This document shows, piece after piece, positions 1 through 9,117 of a stretch of 24,698 nucleotides of DNA; the stretch's first letter is position 1; each line of letters begins with the position of its first letter. The stretch is from Tetmemena sp. SeJ-2015 (lineage: Eukaryota > Ciliophora > Spirotrichea > Sporadotrichida > Oxytrichidae), in contig JAJKFJ010023985.1 of the NCBI GenBank assembly GCA_027382625.1, positions 1 to 24,698 of the forward strand, read 5' to 3'. A program made the position numbers and the translations under genes. The notes under the pieces are model-generated. The model saw nothing but the letters and a program-made list of their open reading frames with translations, was not told where the DNA came from and searched no databases.

Positions 1-722
1 TTATGTCACCTGCTTTGACATTCTTGGATATTTTTTAGGAATTGCTGATCATCATTAAATGAGCAGCGTTCGATGAAGATGTCTTATCGTCCGATTTACT
101 CCTCAGTTTCTATATGGGCTGCTACTGTTACACTTGATGTAAGCTTTGCTATGAATGCTCATACTGACCATTGTTAGTGAGAGAAGACTGCTTTTGTTGA
201 GTGACTACGAGGCTGTTTGAGCCGTACTCAGGCCCATGCATCGCATCTTAATTCCCATTGGAGACCGTGCCCTGAATATTATTATTTTGATAAGCTTGAG
301 CGGTTGCAGCCTAATTCACTTGAGATATGGATTACTAACCAAGTGACTTTCTATCCCTTGTGTGTGGCTAAGTAACTCCACTCACGCCTTTTATCAAGGC
401 TTACTTTTCCTTCGCAAGCATGTAGAGTTGAGCGTGTGCAATCAGCAAAATCCAAAAACCTTAAGAAGAATAGAAGGATTAGTTTACTGTGAATGATGGG
501 ATCTATGGCGAGTGTTGCACTTGCTTATTGCTCGACCACGTCTTGAGGTTGTTGCATGATCCAGTCTATCTTTGCGAGTACTCGCTTCATGCGTTTGCAG
601 AGGTCGTTATACTCGAAGTGTGCTCCATTATCAGGGTCTGTATACTTCTATCCCTGGTCGTCTTCGAAGTAGATACCCTTGTAGTTGAGTAGATCACTCG
701 GCCCTTCGCCTGCAGCTGCCAT
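1..722 (-). CDS. Unrecognised Gln/Ser/Asn-rich protein, 5' part, runs off left edge
   Basis: I do not recognise the family. The frame starts at ATG 722 (context TTAATAATGG), begins MAAAGEGPSD, and stays open to base 1 when TAA and TAG are read as Gln. The first 80 or so codons look globular and acidic/aromatic (KGIYFEDDQGQKY, then NDLCKRMKRVLAKIDW). After about residue 120 it becomes rich in Gln, Ser and Asn. A 28-nt insert at 460-487 has GT..AG ends (GTAAAC...CTTAAG) and must be removed to keep the frame (IIHS/FWILL). It fits a very small intron, though a short IES is not excluded. After splicing about 231 codons are visible; the C-terminus is outside the window. Strand, start and code are well supported; function is unknown. 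Confidence 0.6.
460..487 (-). other. Small GT..AG intron (28 nt)
   Basis: Donor GTAAAC and acceptor TTAAG interrupt the gene starting at 722. Removal joins CAC-A to GT-TTT-TGG in frame. The two edges share no useful direct repeat, so I prefer an intron to an IES. Confidence 0.45.
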
Positions 723-1097
723 TATTAATTCTTCCTTTTCTTTAAATTTAAGATCGCTTTATTGCTTTAGTGGGTTATATTAGTAGTAGAGATAGGAGGT
801 TGGTAAGACAGAGTTTAGCTATCCAATAAAATGGTTGCTGTTATATCTTCTTCAATTATAAATTTTAATAAATTTTATTATTCAAATCATTATACCACGA
901 GCTCGCAAGAATATAAAAGTCCATTATGGAGATATAAGAAATAAGATTTTGAAACTATAGTAATAAATTATAGCCTATAAGAACTTTAAAGTCCAATTAG
1001 ATATAAAAGTGCCTTTCCTAAGGAAAAGTATAACTCAAATATGTGGTTTTTATGTTGTAGTTATTTTTAATCTCAATGTACATGCATTTAATAGCGT
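723..1097. other. AT-rich spacer, no gene seen
   Basis: This stretch lies upstream of the gene at 1-722 and downstream of the small ORF at 1098-1214. It holds AT-rich sequence with no convincing coding frame. The promoter of the left gene would fall here, but I cannot point to a specific element. Confidence 0.4.
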
Positions 1098-1214
1098 TCA
1101 CTATCTGATAAATTTGACTCTGGCTCTATGCATTTTCAAGTCTCTTATTTCGAAGTCCATCTCTATTAACTCTCTTTCGTTTCTTGCCTTCAAATTATCT
1201 AGTGTGCGGTCCAT
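1098..1214 (-). CDS. Small charged ORF (38 aa), possible MDS or short gene
   Basis: ATG at 1214 to TGA at 1098-1100, with one TAG read as Gln as the last codon. The product is strongly charged and helix-like (MDRTLDNLKARNERELIE, then RDLKMHRARVKF), unlike translated AT-rich spacer. An AT-rich TATA-like stretch lies just upstream (about 1220-1250). It may be a genuine micro-gene, or a single MDS of a gene whose other parts lie elsewhere; the sequence cannot decide. Confidence 0.4.
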
Positions 1215-1271
1215 TCAACTAAAATATAGTATATAAATTATTATTAATAATTTTTTTATCTGATTACCCTC

Positions 1272-1619
1272 TCACCTCCCAGTACAGCTCGTCTCCCTAA
1301 AGAATTATTATCTTGGGATTGATTGTAGTTAATGTTGGAGAAGTTTTCCAATTGACTCTTGCTCCTCTTATTCCTTTTTTGATTTTGCTTTTAGCTGTTC
1401 TGTATCTGCTGCTAAAAGTAGAGCGCCTACTAATGCTACTGTTAAGAAATTAATAAGTTCTCTAACTCCAACTGCCTCTTCTAATGAGCAAATACACATA
1501 TATCGAAAATGGTTTTCTAATGATTGGTTATTGAGGTAGATTCGTTCAACTTTCCTTTCTGTTAGAGGTTAGAATTCCTCAAGAGCTGCTACTAACTTTC
1601 TTATGATTTTAAGTTCTTC
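1272..1619 (-). CDS. Coding segment with one hydrophobic stretch, possible C-terminal MDS
   Basis: An open frame of 115 codons ending at TGA 1272-1274. It has no credible start inside; a TGA precedes it at 1620-1622. The product starts EELKIIRKLVAALEEF, has a likely membrane or buried helix about 50 residues from its end (LINFLTVALVGALLLAA), then a Lys/Glu/Gln-rich helix (EQLKAKSKKEQEEQ). It lies directly downstream of the Asn/Ser-rich gene ending at 1637. It could be the next MDS of that gene, reached by removing an IES around 1620-1670, but I found no pointer that restores the frame. Family unknown. Confidence 0.45.
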
Positions 1620-1636
1620 TCATTTTACCACAGAGA

Positions 1637-4600
1637 TCATTCAAATGATTAAATTAAAATTTAAGATGCAGGATTTGATGGAGGCAGGATAGTGTAGCGT
1701 TGCTGACTGTCAAAGGATTTCGTTGCAGTTGTAGCAGCAGTGGAGTAGCTCTCAACTATGGTAATTCCATGATTGAAGTTATTGTTATCGCTGTTTCTTT
1801 TTAAGCCACTCCCGCCAGCTATGCGATTATTTATCTTACTCAAGAGACTTGAGTTATAATCTCTCCTTCCAGTATTGGATGTTGAGTTAGAGTTCTTGTC
1901 TGTGTAGATGTTTTCAAAAGTCACCACACTGTTTTTGGTATTCCCATAATTAAATGTAATACAAAATTATTTCGAATAATATTCAAGCCTCCGGAGAGTT
2001 TACTGAGGTAGAATTTCCGAGAGGGGTTTTCATTCATGGTTTAAAGCTGCTGCTACTGCACTGAAAAAATAAGATATTGAAGATTCCACGATGTACTAGT
2101 TCTTGAGCGTTGTAAAGTTGTGCTGTGCTTACGATGACTTGTTTTAAAGTAGGCTTAGCTCCCACTGTGCATCATTCTTCTCTGCTGGAATAGATGGGTC
2201 TGCCAAATACTCTCTGCTGTTGATATGAGTGTCATAGTGCTCATCTTTAGATCTGTTCAGTCGCTCTCTAATTGCAACATGCTATTCAAAATTTCTACTT
2301 GCGAGGCCATCTTAAAAGCTTGGCAACTTGTATTTTCCACTCTCTGCCTGCTAAGTCAAGTCATTTTTATTCCTTCTAAATGTCACTAGGATTTTTTACT
2401 ATTAATTGTTCTAATCTCCCCCTTCCTCGTTTGGTTCCTCATCAAAATAGGTATTTGTGCTATCTCTGATGCCTATCAAATTCAGTCTTTAGAATTTATA
2501 ATCCTGTTCCTCTCTTGTGGAGGTTCTAGAATCGCCAGCCATTTAAGGTCTTCTTGTCTCTTTCGCAGAGGGCTTCTCGTCATGAATACTTTTCCCTTTC
2601 TCATTTTTAAATTATTACTAAGCCACTCCTAATTCGTGATGGTCTTTGAGATAACTATAGTCTCGCTATTCAACTGTGTGATTGGAAATGTATTTGCGAT
2701 TTATCTTGTTCCCGTAACTTACTCCAGCATCAAGGCTAGTGGATTTGTTTTCTATACTAGGAAGATTGCGAGCATTTCGTTATAGACTAAGTAGCAGGCT
2801 GTTCTAATCTTGGTAGTCTCTCATTACTGTTTGAAATTTGTTAGACTTCAAGGGCAATAAAGTTTGTGGTGTCTGGCCTAACTGAGTTAAATTACCTGCT
2901 CTGGACACAAAATGTTAATCGGCTTGTATCTTTCTCTCCAGAACTTAAAGAGCAAAATCAAAATAAATCAATATCCAAGTATTGATAACTTCTAGTTATG
3001 AAAGGTGTTAGAGATCTCTATTCTTGTCTTTATTGAATTATGGAGATACAGAGCCACGATTACTGTAATCATTGTTGTTGTTGTTGTTGTTAATTTAACT
3101 ACGGTTTGAGCTAGGTTAGTAACTTAAGCTTCCTCCTCTCTGTGGATTAAAGACTTTCTTTTTCGAATATTACCTTTAGCTTAGATAGTTTACTTGCTAG
3201 CGAGAGCTTTCCTTTCCAATTGCTAGTAGTGAATGGTTTAAAAATGAGTCAAGCTAAGACTTAGAAGGCTTGCTCTAGAGCCTTTATTTCAAGTAACTTT
3301 CTATGTCAGGGAACTAAATCATAAATATATCCTAATGAGATACTGAATTATTGTAATAAATCTCATTCTTTTGTGGTGCTCGTGAAGAGTCATTCATTTA
3401 TAAATCAGTTATCACTTAGTTATAATTTCTTTGGAGTGTAGATAGGTCAGAGTTTAAAACCGAGCCCTCTTGCTTTAATTGGACTCCTGTCATCTGATCT
3501 CTTACAAAGCTTGCATTTCTTTCTGAACTATTTGCACCTTTGAATCTATTGCCACCCATTTGCCTTTTCTTGAAATTGAGGAGGTTCTTTTAGTTCTTAC
3601 TGCTTAGTTATGGCTTTTACTAAATGAAACTATTGGGAGTGAATTCCACACCACTTTGATTTAAGGCTCCTCTATCACTTAGTTTGAAATTAGTTGTCGA
3701 ACTATTCTAATCCCGATGGAATGAAGGGCCTTAGTTAGTTGAGGTACCTATGCTATGCGAATAATTGTGATTCTTTAGATAGGTATAGGTCGCTTGTGGC
3801 TTGAAGAATTCCTGTCTTGTCATGAGGCTCTAAAACTTACTTTCATCCTCAATCTCTTATATAGAAATTAATGAAGTAAAATTCTTATTCTATGGCCTCA
3901 AGTCCTATATCTTAAGTCTGAATTGCTATTTCATTTTGAGAGTCTGAGATATTTTGGAGTTTCGAGTGGACAATCTTTCTACTTTATTCAACATCTTTAA
4001 GTTATTGGGATACTCTATCTTGCTTCTCCATGGGCTAATCTTTAACCTTTTCTAGACGATTATGAACCTCCCTCTCATTGATTTGTAAAGGCTTAGCTTA
4101 TACAGAAAGCATCATTCCAAGTATTCCATCTGACGTTCTGCTGTCAATAAAAAAGAATGAAAACTAACACTAAGACTATTTATGTCATGCTTGTTGGAAT
4201 CTTTAGATTTTGTTGACTTCCTAAGTGGGTTTCTCTTTCTCTTATTCTTGGAACTTTCGAGTTGGTTTTTATCATCACCAATAGGTTTATATTCAGCATT
4301 CCCCTCGTTTATTAAATCCACGACTGAAGGATGCTACATATTTGAAGCTTCGCTTGCTTATGAATTACCTAAATCTCTCGTGACTGCTTATTCTTAATTG
4401 CTATTTCTGCGATTAACTCTGGTTGATGATGAAGTGCCATTTTACTTTTAACCTATAGTAGATTCCTGTTTCTTTAGTTTCTTTTTCTCTAGTAATTTTG
4501 AGGGCACTGTAAGACTATTAGGATCAGTGATGATCGCGTTTTACCTTGAAGTTGGTAATTCAGAGCCATTCTCATAATAGAAATAAACTATAAATATTAG

Positions 4601-5347
4601 CTTCATTTTATTGCAATTTCTAATAATTGATTGAGAGCTAGGGATCCAAGATTAATTCTGAAAGTCTCCTACTCTATTTGAAATTTATTAGGGTCGCCCT
4701 CTGTGTTTTCCCATCCCACGATTGCTTCCTCTTTTAGACTCTTCCTTATCTTTAAATCTTAAATACACTACTTATTCATAGAATTTATCTGTAAAGATAT
4801 TAAATTATTTATCTATGAGCCTTGATTTTGGATTTTGCTTAAGAAGGGTAGCTTGTGAACACTTTTCTCTTTATCCTTTATATCTTCCTGTTGGGAAGAA
4901 CCTTGATTGCTTTGAGAAAGCATCAAATTCTTCTCTGATTAAGGATCATACCTTTGCGTGAAAGCTGATGACCTCCTGCCAGCTACCTTATGTTAAATAT
5001 CTGGAGGAGTTTATCTAACTTAAAATAAAGTTTGTATGATTATAGCTTATCTAACTGAATGGCCTCGCTAATGATAATAAATTTATAAGAAACGGAGAAT
5101 ATATAAACTTATTGTGATTTATGGAAGTAGCAGCTTAGCTTGAATATCTGCTTTCACTTGGATTATGCATAGATGAGTGGCGCTGATTGCTCAACTTTTA
5201 AGAATTTCTGGTCCCTTTATCAGCGAAATTATGCTTCTCTGATCCTGCCTATGACATTTGTTCATTAGAACTTTATTATCTTTCAACATCTAAGAGCTAA
5301 TCACGTTCTTTGGCTTTCATCTTGTTTCTTTAATTATAAATATCCAT
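1637..5347 (-). CDS. Long Asn/Ser/Gln-rich protein gene interrupted by IESs
   Basis: I do not recognise this protein. From about 3860 to 2080 a single minus-strand frame stays open for nearly 600 codons if TAA and TAG are Gln, and related segments extend to a TGA at 1637-1639. The proposed start is ATG 5347 (MDIYNQRNKMKAKERD), which is uncertain. The product is low in complexity: rich in Ser, Asn, Gln and Lys, with a short charged coiled-coil-like part (NRLEKVKDQPMEKQDRVSQQ) near base 4040 and an Asn run encoded at 3070-3095. Frame breaks are repaired by removing inserts between direct repeats: AATTA (4556/4624), TTCT (4104/4154), ATAAGA (3855/3883), TTCA (2062/2078) and ATT/AAT (1949/1981). 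A 10-bp repeat at 5011/5048 is a further candidate, but the first 100 codons are not fully resolved. Its role is unknown. Confidence 0.6.
1949..1980 (-). other. IES, pointer AAT
   Basis: Removal joins ...GGLN to YGNTKNS in frame within the Asn/Ser-rich gene. The pointer is only 3 bp, so the exact edges are weakly fixed. Confidence 0.45.
2062..2077 (-). other. Very short IES (16 bp), pointer TTCA
   Basis: Removal of 16 bp between TTCA repeats restores the frame (VESS/VQQQQLQ). A small length polymorphism would look the same. Confidence 0.4.
3855..3882 (-). other. IES (28 bp), pointer ATAAGA
   Basis: The 6-bp direct repeat flanks an AT-rich insert that carries an in-frame TGA. Removal joins EAIEQ to EIEDESKF in frame. 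Confidence 0.6.
4104..4153 (-). other. IES (50 bp), pointer TTCT
   Basis: Removal restores the frame across SVSFHS/VQAKPLQ and drops an in-frame TGA. Confidence 0.45.
4556..4623 (-). other. IES (68 bp), pointer AATTA
   Basis: An AT-rich insert flanked by AATTA repeats. Removal joins LALNQ to LPTSRQN and bypasses a TGA. Confidence 0.55.
5011..5057. repeat. 10-bp direct repeat TTATCTAACT, candidate pointer pair
   Basis: Exact 10-bp copies at 5011-5020 and 5048-5057, 37 bp apart, in the N-terminal part of the Asn/Ser-rich gene. Removing one copy plus the spacer does not by itself match the frame I use upstream, so another nearby junction would also be needed. Confidence 0.35.
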
Positions 5348-5485
5348 TTTACTTCCAGCTGATCGATTAAACTTATTTTCACTCTTTTTCTCTTCTTTTT
5401 TACATAATTATACTAATAAGATATTAAGGGAGCTCTCAAGGGCATTGCCAACTGGCTGGAGTTCAGGCTGAGGCTTAGCCATTTA

Positions 5486-5779
5486 GCCTTGCTTCACAGC
5501 GTAAAATCTCCTTTGCTTCTCGTCTATCTTGGTCAAATAGAAGGTGCCAGGGAATAGATGCTCAATTGAACCCTAAAGCAAAAGTTAGTTCACGATGAAG
5601 ACTTAATCAATAAGTCAATTAAACACGTTTGTATTGACCAGAAAAATAAAAAATGCTTCGGCAGAAATTAAACTTACTTGTGGCACGATATTGCTCTTGC
5701 CGTGCATCTTCTCTCTGTAGGCCATCAATCTGTCAAACTCTTCAGCTGGGATCTTTATTCTGCTCTCAAGTCTAGTTTT
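5486..5779 (-). CDS. HMG-CoA synthase, C-terminal MDS (inverted, displaced)
   Basis: This is the last part of hydroxymethylglutaryl-CoA synthase. Read from 5779 downward it encodes KTRLESRIKIPAEEFDRL, then YREKMHGKSNIVPQ, a GT..AG intron (5573-5677), and GSIEHLFPGTFYLTKIDEKQ followed by RRFYAV. This matches the conserved C-terminal end of the family (the SR..P.EF, LFPGT.YL..ID and RR.YA motifs). It lacks the catalytic part, which lies on the opposite strand at 10682-12194. The first ten bases, AAAACTAGAC, repeat the last ten bases of that part, so the two join in frame as ...ALEFKTRLESR. No TGA follows the final motif: the frame runs on through VKQGQMAKPQ towards the neighbouring gene, so the true stop is not identified. 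Confidence 0.88.
5573..5677 (-). other. Spliceosomal intron in HMG-CoA synthase C-terminal MDS (105 nt)
   Basis: Donor GTAAGT and acceptor TTGCTTTAG. Removal joins NIVPQ to GSIEHLFPG, as the family requires. No pointer repeat is shared by the edges. Confidence 0.8.
5770..5779 (-). repeat. Inverted pointer copy of the HMG-CoA synthase scramble
   Basis: Reads AAAACTAGAC on the minus strand, identical to 12185-12194 on the plus strand. The flanking bases differ on both sides (T...T here, C...A there), as expected of a pointer present once in each MDS. Confidence 0.8.
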
Positions 5780-5857
5780 AAACACAAGAAGATAAGCCAA
5801 ATACAAGATCCAAACTGAAAATTATTTAGAATTAAATACTTATAAATCTTATATATA

Positions 5858-8800
5858 TCATAAATCCTCATTAAAGTTTCTACACTTCATAACTAGGTCA
5901 GCAGCCCAGTCTCTATGACTTCTCTCGGTAAACCTTCCCTCCTCTAAGCTTTGAATTGAACCAGAGACTCTCATTTACGACCCTCGAAGGTGAGACTAGC
6001 TTCTCATACCCAATTTATTATGTCCCGCTTCATTTGAGTAGTATTTGTTAATGCTGAGCATGCTGGGCTTGTCCTTTTTGTTGAAGATTATCTCCTTAGT
6101 AGTGTGTCGTTTCATGAATTCCTTCTGTATCTTAGCTCGTTCAGAGTTACTCAGGAATTTGATCCCAGAAGCCGAGGAAGGCATGGGATCCTCAAAAGCC
6201 CACAGTTACTTTAGCATGTTTTTGTGCTCCTGGTAAGCCTTAACTTGAGCCACATCTGCCATCATGCTTTGCTTCTGAGATTCTATGTAAAACAAAGATG
6301 AATTATAAGATATTTATTGTGAAAGTACTTTTGACTTTCATCTTAAACCATCATGCCTGGCTGAGTTGTATGAAGCTGTTCGACAAAGTTATCATACAAT
6401 AGATAAACGAGTTTAAGTTATTCTTCCTTTTCTTCTCTTCCTTCTCAAAATACTTCCACAGATCTACTTGTTGATAAGGAGAGAGCAAGTAATTATTCTC
6501 TTTGAGAGGATCCTTTAGGGTAGGAGAATTGCCTGGGCTCTAATCACGGTTGAAGATGGTGTCTATCTTCTGCAGCATATTTCTCATTCTAGGACTTTGA
6601 AGAAGCCTTTCCTTTTACTAGGTAGTTAAGAATTGGTTATTACACTCTTTAAAAATTGTAATGAAAGATATTTCTTCTTCTTCATTAAATTATAAACGCA
6701 TTCTCAACTACTTTCTCAGGTACTACCTCTGCTTCTTTTCTTTGACTTAGCATCGACAGCATCCTTTGAGTTATTTCTCTGTTCTTCTGTCTCTGTATTT
6801 CCTCGAATTCTTCTAGTGGCTGCAATTTCTTAGTGCTTTCTTTCCTTAAAAGCAGTCTATCTCTGACAGAGAGCTAAGATTTAAAGACATTGAGTTTTAA
6901 AACTTGAGCTAAGGATTGATGTTAGTAGCAGCAGAATTTTAATTCTTAAGGCCCAGGAATTCAAGCTTTTGCATTCCTTGCGAACTCCTTATCATTCTAT
7001 TATTTTCCCTCGGGCCGTTTATAATAGCTTGTAGAGTGAAATCCTCCTCCTCACCTTAAGTATTTGAATTTGGCCGCTACCTTGAAGTCATATAGCCCTT
7101 GATGTCAGGCTGAGAGAGGAAAAATCCACTCATGGTATTCAGCATTCTATTCCCTCCTTCAAAAACTAACTATGGATTTTAACTACGAGGAGAAAACATG
7201 TTTGAGAGAGAAGCAGTGTTTGGCTGTGATCGTTTATCGAAGGTAGTCATATTTTACTGCTGCTGCAACTACTACTATTTCATGAGTAAAGAACTATTTG
7301 GGGAAATTCCTTTAGAAGGCACGGGTGATGAACCCTTTCTTCGAGGACTAGAGGCCTCTGCAATATCCATGATTTAAGTCTTAATCCTCTGAAGTTTGTT
7401 CTCTATCACTTACTTCTCTACTTCTGTTGGCACTCCATTGTTTGGGGGAGCTACTTCCTTAGGTGGATTTCGAGCAGGTGGCCTCTTTGAATTAATTAGG
7501 TAACAAAATTGATATTCAAAAGTTAGGTTTTGTTCTCTCTGTCCCATTTTATACTCCTCTACTTAAAACGTATACTTTTCTAATAGATTCTAATCGATTT
7601 AAATTTCTACTTTCTTTTCAAGTTTCCCTTTTTCAATGACTAAGACTTTAAGGGTCTCAATCCGCTTCAACTCTTCCTTCTTTTGTGCTCTTTCCTCTTA
7701 TTTCTCTTTCTACTTTAGAAAGAGAGGCTTAGATACAGTTCCATTGCCTTTTTATGAGCGACGCTAATCAATCTTCTAGATGAACTAGTCCAGTTATCTG
7801 TGCTTGTCTTTGAACGACTGAGCTTGAGAGTTAGAAGTTCCTATTTTAATCAGTGTCTGCAAATCTAAGCTGTCCTTATTTAGATCAACATCAATAAAAA
7901 AAAGTCCCCTTCATGAAATTCAAGAGATCTAAGTTTTGAGCAAGTAAGCTTGGATCCTATTTGCGGTAGAGCACTTTATTAATGAGTTTAGCATCAGGCA
8001 CATACATCCTCATAGTTCTCTCTATCTCATTCAGCTCATCTACCTTCTCGTGTGCATCTCCTAAAGGGATAAGTTGGAGGTTTCTGTTCACGAACTTTTA
8101 GTTTACTCTCTAGGTTGAAGCAGATCTTCCCATCACTCCCTTGGCCTTATTAGATATTTATCCGCTTTCAAGTGGCCTCAATTGAGATACTGGCTTTAAA
8201 CTACTCTTCTTAATTTTGAAATTTGTCTGTGTCTTGGAGGGTGAGTGAGTCTGCTGCTGCATGTTTATATCAGAAGGAGCAATCGTCACATGCTTTTTAT
8301 TCAATTTATTCTTGGACTGTGCTTAATTTGTAGGACTGTCAGACCTGACTTTTAGTTGTTCTGGGTCTAGAGAGTCGAATTTATTGTGAGTTGTTGAACC
8401 ATTAGCTCTCAGGCCTTTGCTGTTAGCAATTGAGCTGCGGTAGTTGCTGCTCTCGAAAATGTCGTTCAAGTTACTTCTTGGGCTCTTAGGCCTCGTTTGA
8501 TATTAGGGACGCTCATAATCCAAGTCTACCACACCTTCATCACAAAGTCCATCTAATAATATTCCCAATGATAATAGAGAATTTGAATCTTGAAAGTTAA
8601 ATGGGGGAGGATTGTCTCCCTCTTCAAAGGCCATCATCTATTTCTTGTGGTTGATAAGTTCGTAGAATCTTCGCTTGTTAGCTAAGCTTTTTCTGTTTTT
8701 GGTGGCGTGCCTATTCTTCTTGATTACCATCATCCCACCAGTGTTGAGTAATTATAAATTCAAATTTAACATTAAACATACTCTTCTATGAGACCCTTTG

Positions 8801-8912
8801 AATCGTAGTAGAAGGCAGCTCTGTCAACATCTTGGCGTTTGAGGTCTTGCAGCTGCTTTACAAGTTCCTTCTTAAGTATTCTGTCTATCTCTTCCTCATT
8901 CAAAATACTCAT
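5858..8912 (-). CDS. Unrecognised ~927-residue protein, non-scrambled, six IESs
   Basis: The start is ATG 8912 (MSILNEEEIDRILKKELV) and the stop TGA is 5858-5860 (ending KCRNFNEDL). The spliced length is 2784 nt, an exact multiple of three after removing six inserts. The N-terminus is a charged helix, followed by GGMMVIKKNRHATKN, then a long Ser/Gln/Asn-rich middle with several basic SP/SPR sites. The C-terminal third is helical and Lys/Glu-rich (EEFEEIQRQKNREITQRML; FEKEEQLKLVYLLYDNF; QEHKNMLKQLWAFEDP). I cannot name the family. Pointers are CTCA, CTTAGAT, CTTAGCTC, GAG, AAGGAAGA and AAG. It lies between the inverted C-terminal MDS of HMG-CoA synthase and the Rab7-like gene, on the same strand as both. 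Confidence 0.75.
6272..6327 (-). other. IES (56 bp), pointer AAG
   Basis: Removal joins QDESQK to QSMMADV in frame. The best GT..AG alternative gives the wrong frame. The 3-bp pointer leaves the edges weakly fixed. Confidence 0.5.
6422..6435 (-). other. Mini-IES or tandem repeat (14 bp), pointer AAGGAAGA
   Basis: Two exact 8-bp copies are separated by 6 bp. Removing 14 bp joins FEKEE to QLKLVYLLYDNF in frame; without removal the frame meets TGA soon after. It may equally be a repeat-length change in a purine-rich tract. Confidence 0.45.
6645..6702 (-). other. IES (58 bp), pointer GAG
   Basis: An AT-rich insert with an in-frame TGA. Removal joins KVVE to CNNQFLTTQ. The pointer is short, and a GTAGTT..GAG intron with a slightly different edge also fits. 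Confidence 0.4.
6871..6905 (-). other. IES (35 bp), pointer CTTAGCTC
   Basis: Exact 8-bp direct repeats. Removal joins ATNINPQ to LSVRDRLLL and repairs a frameshift. Confidence 0.7.
7863..7926 (-). other. IES (64 bp), pointer CTTAGAT
   Basis: Exact 7-bp direct repeats around an insert that contains an 8-base T run and an in-frame TGA. Removal joins LAQNLD to LQTLIKIG in frame. Confidence 0.7.
8745..8788 (-). other. IES (44 bp), pointer CTCA
   Basis: Removal joins DSKGL to NTGGMMV in frame and drops a TGA. No GT..AG pair fits. Confidence 0.5.
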
Positions 8913-9117
8913 TTTATTGCTGAACTAGCTAAATTGAGATTTTTAATTCTATACTAAGTTAACTCTGCTTTGATATCATAGAACCCCCACTTTATCTTGC
9001 TGAAAAATTTAATTAACTTGTGTGGCCTACCTATATAATCACACTCATAGACATTTATTTAGAGAGAGGGGAAATAATCTTAAAGCAAGAGAAATAATTC
9101 GATTTGAAGGAGCATTG

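Noticed and set aside
7896..7903. Frameshift from an 8-base homopolymer in the 927-residue gene
   Set aside because: The frame change is explained by a 64-bp IES between CTTAGAT repeats that contains the run.
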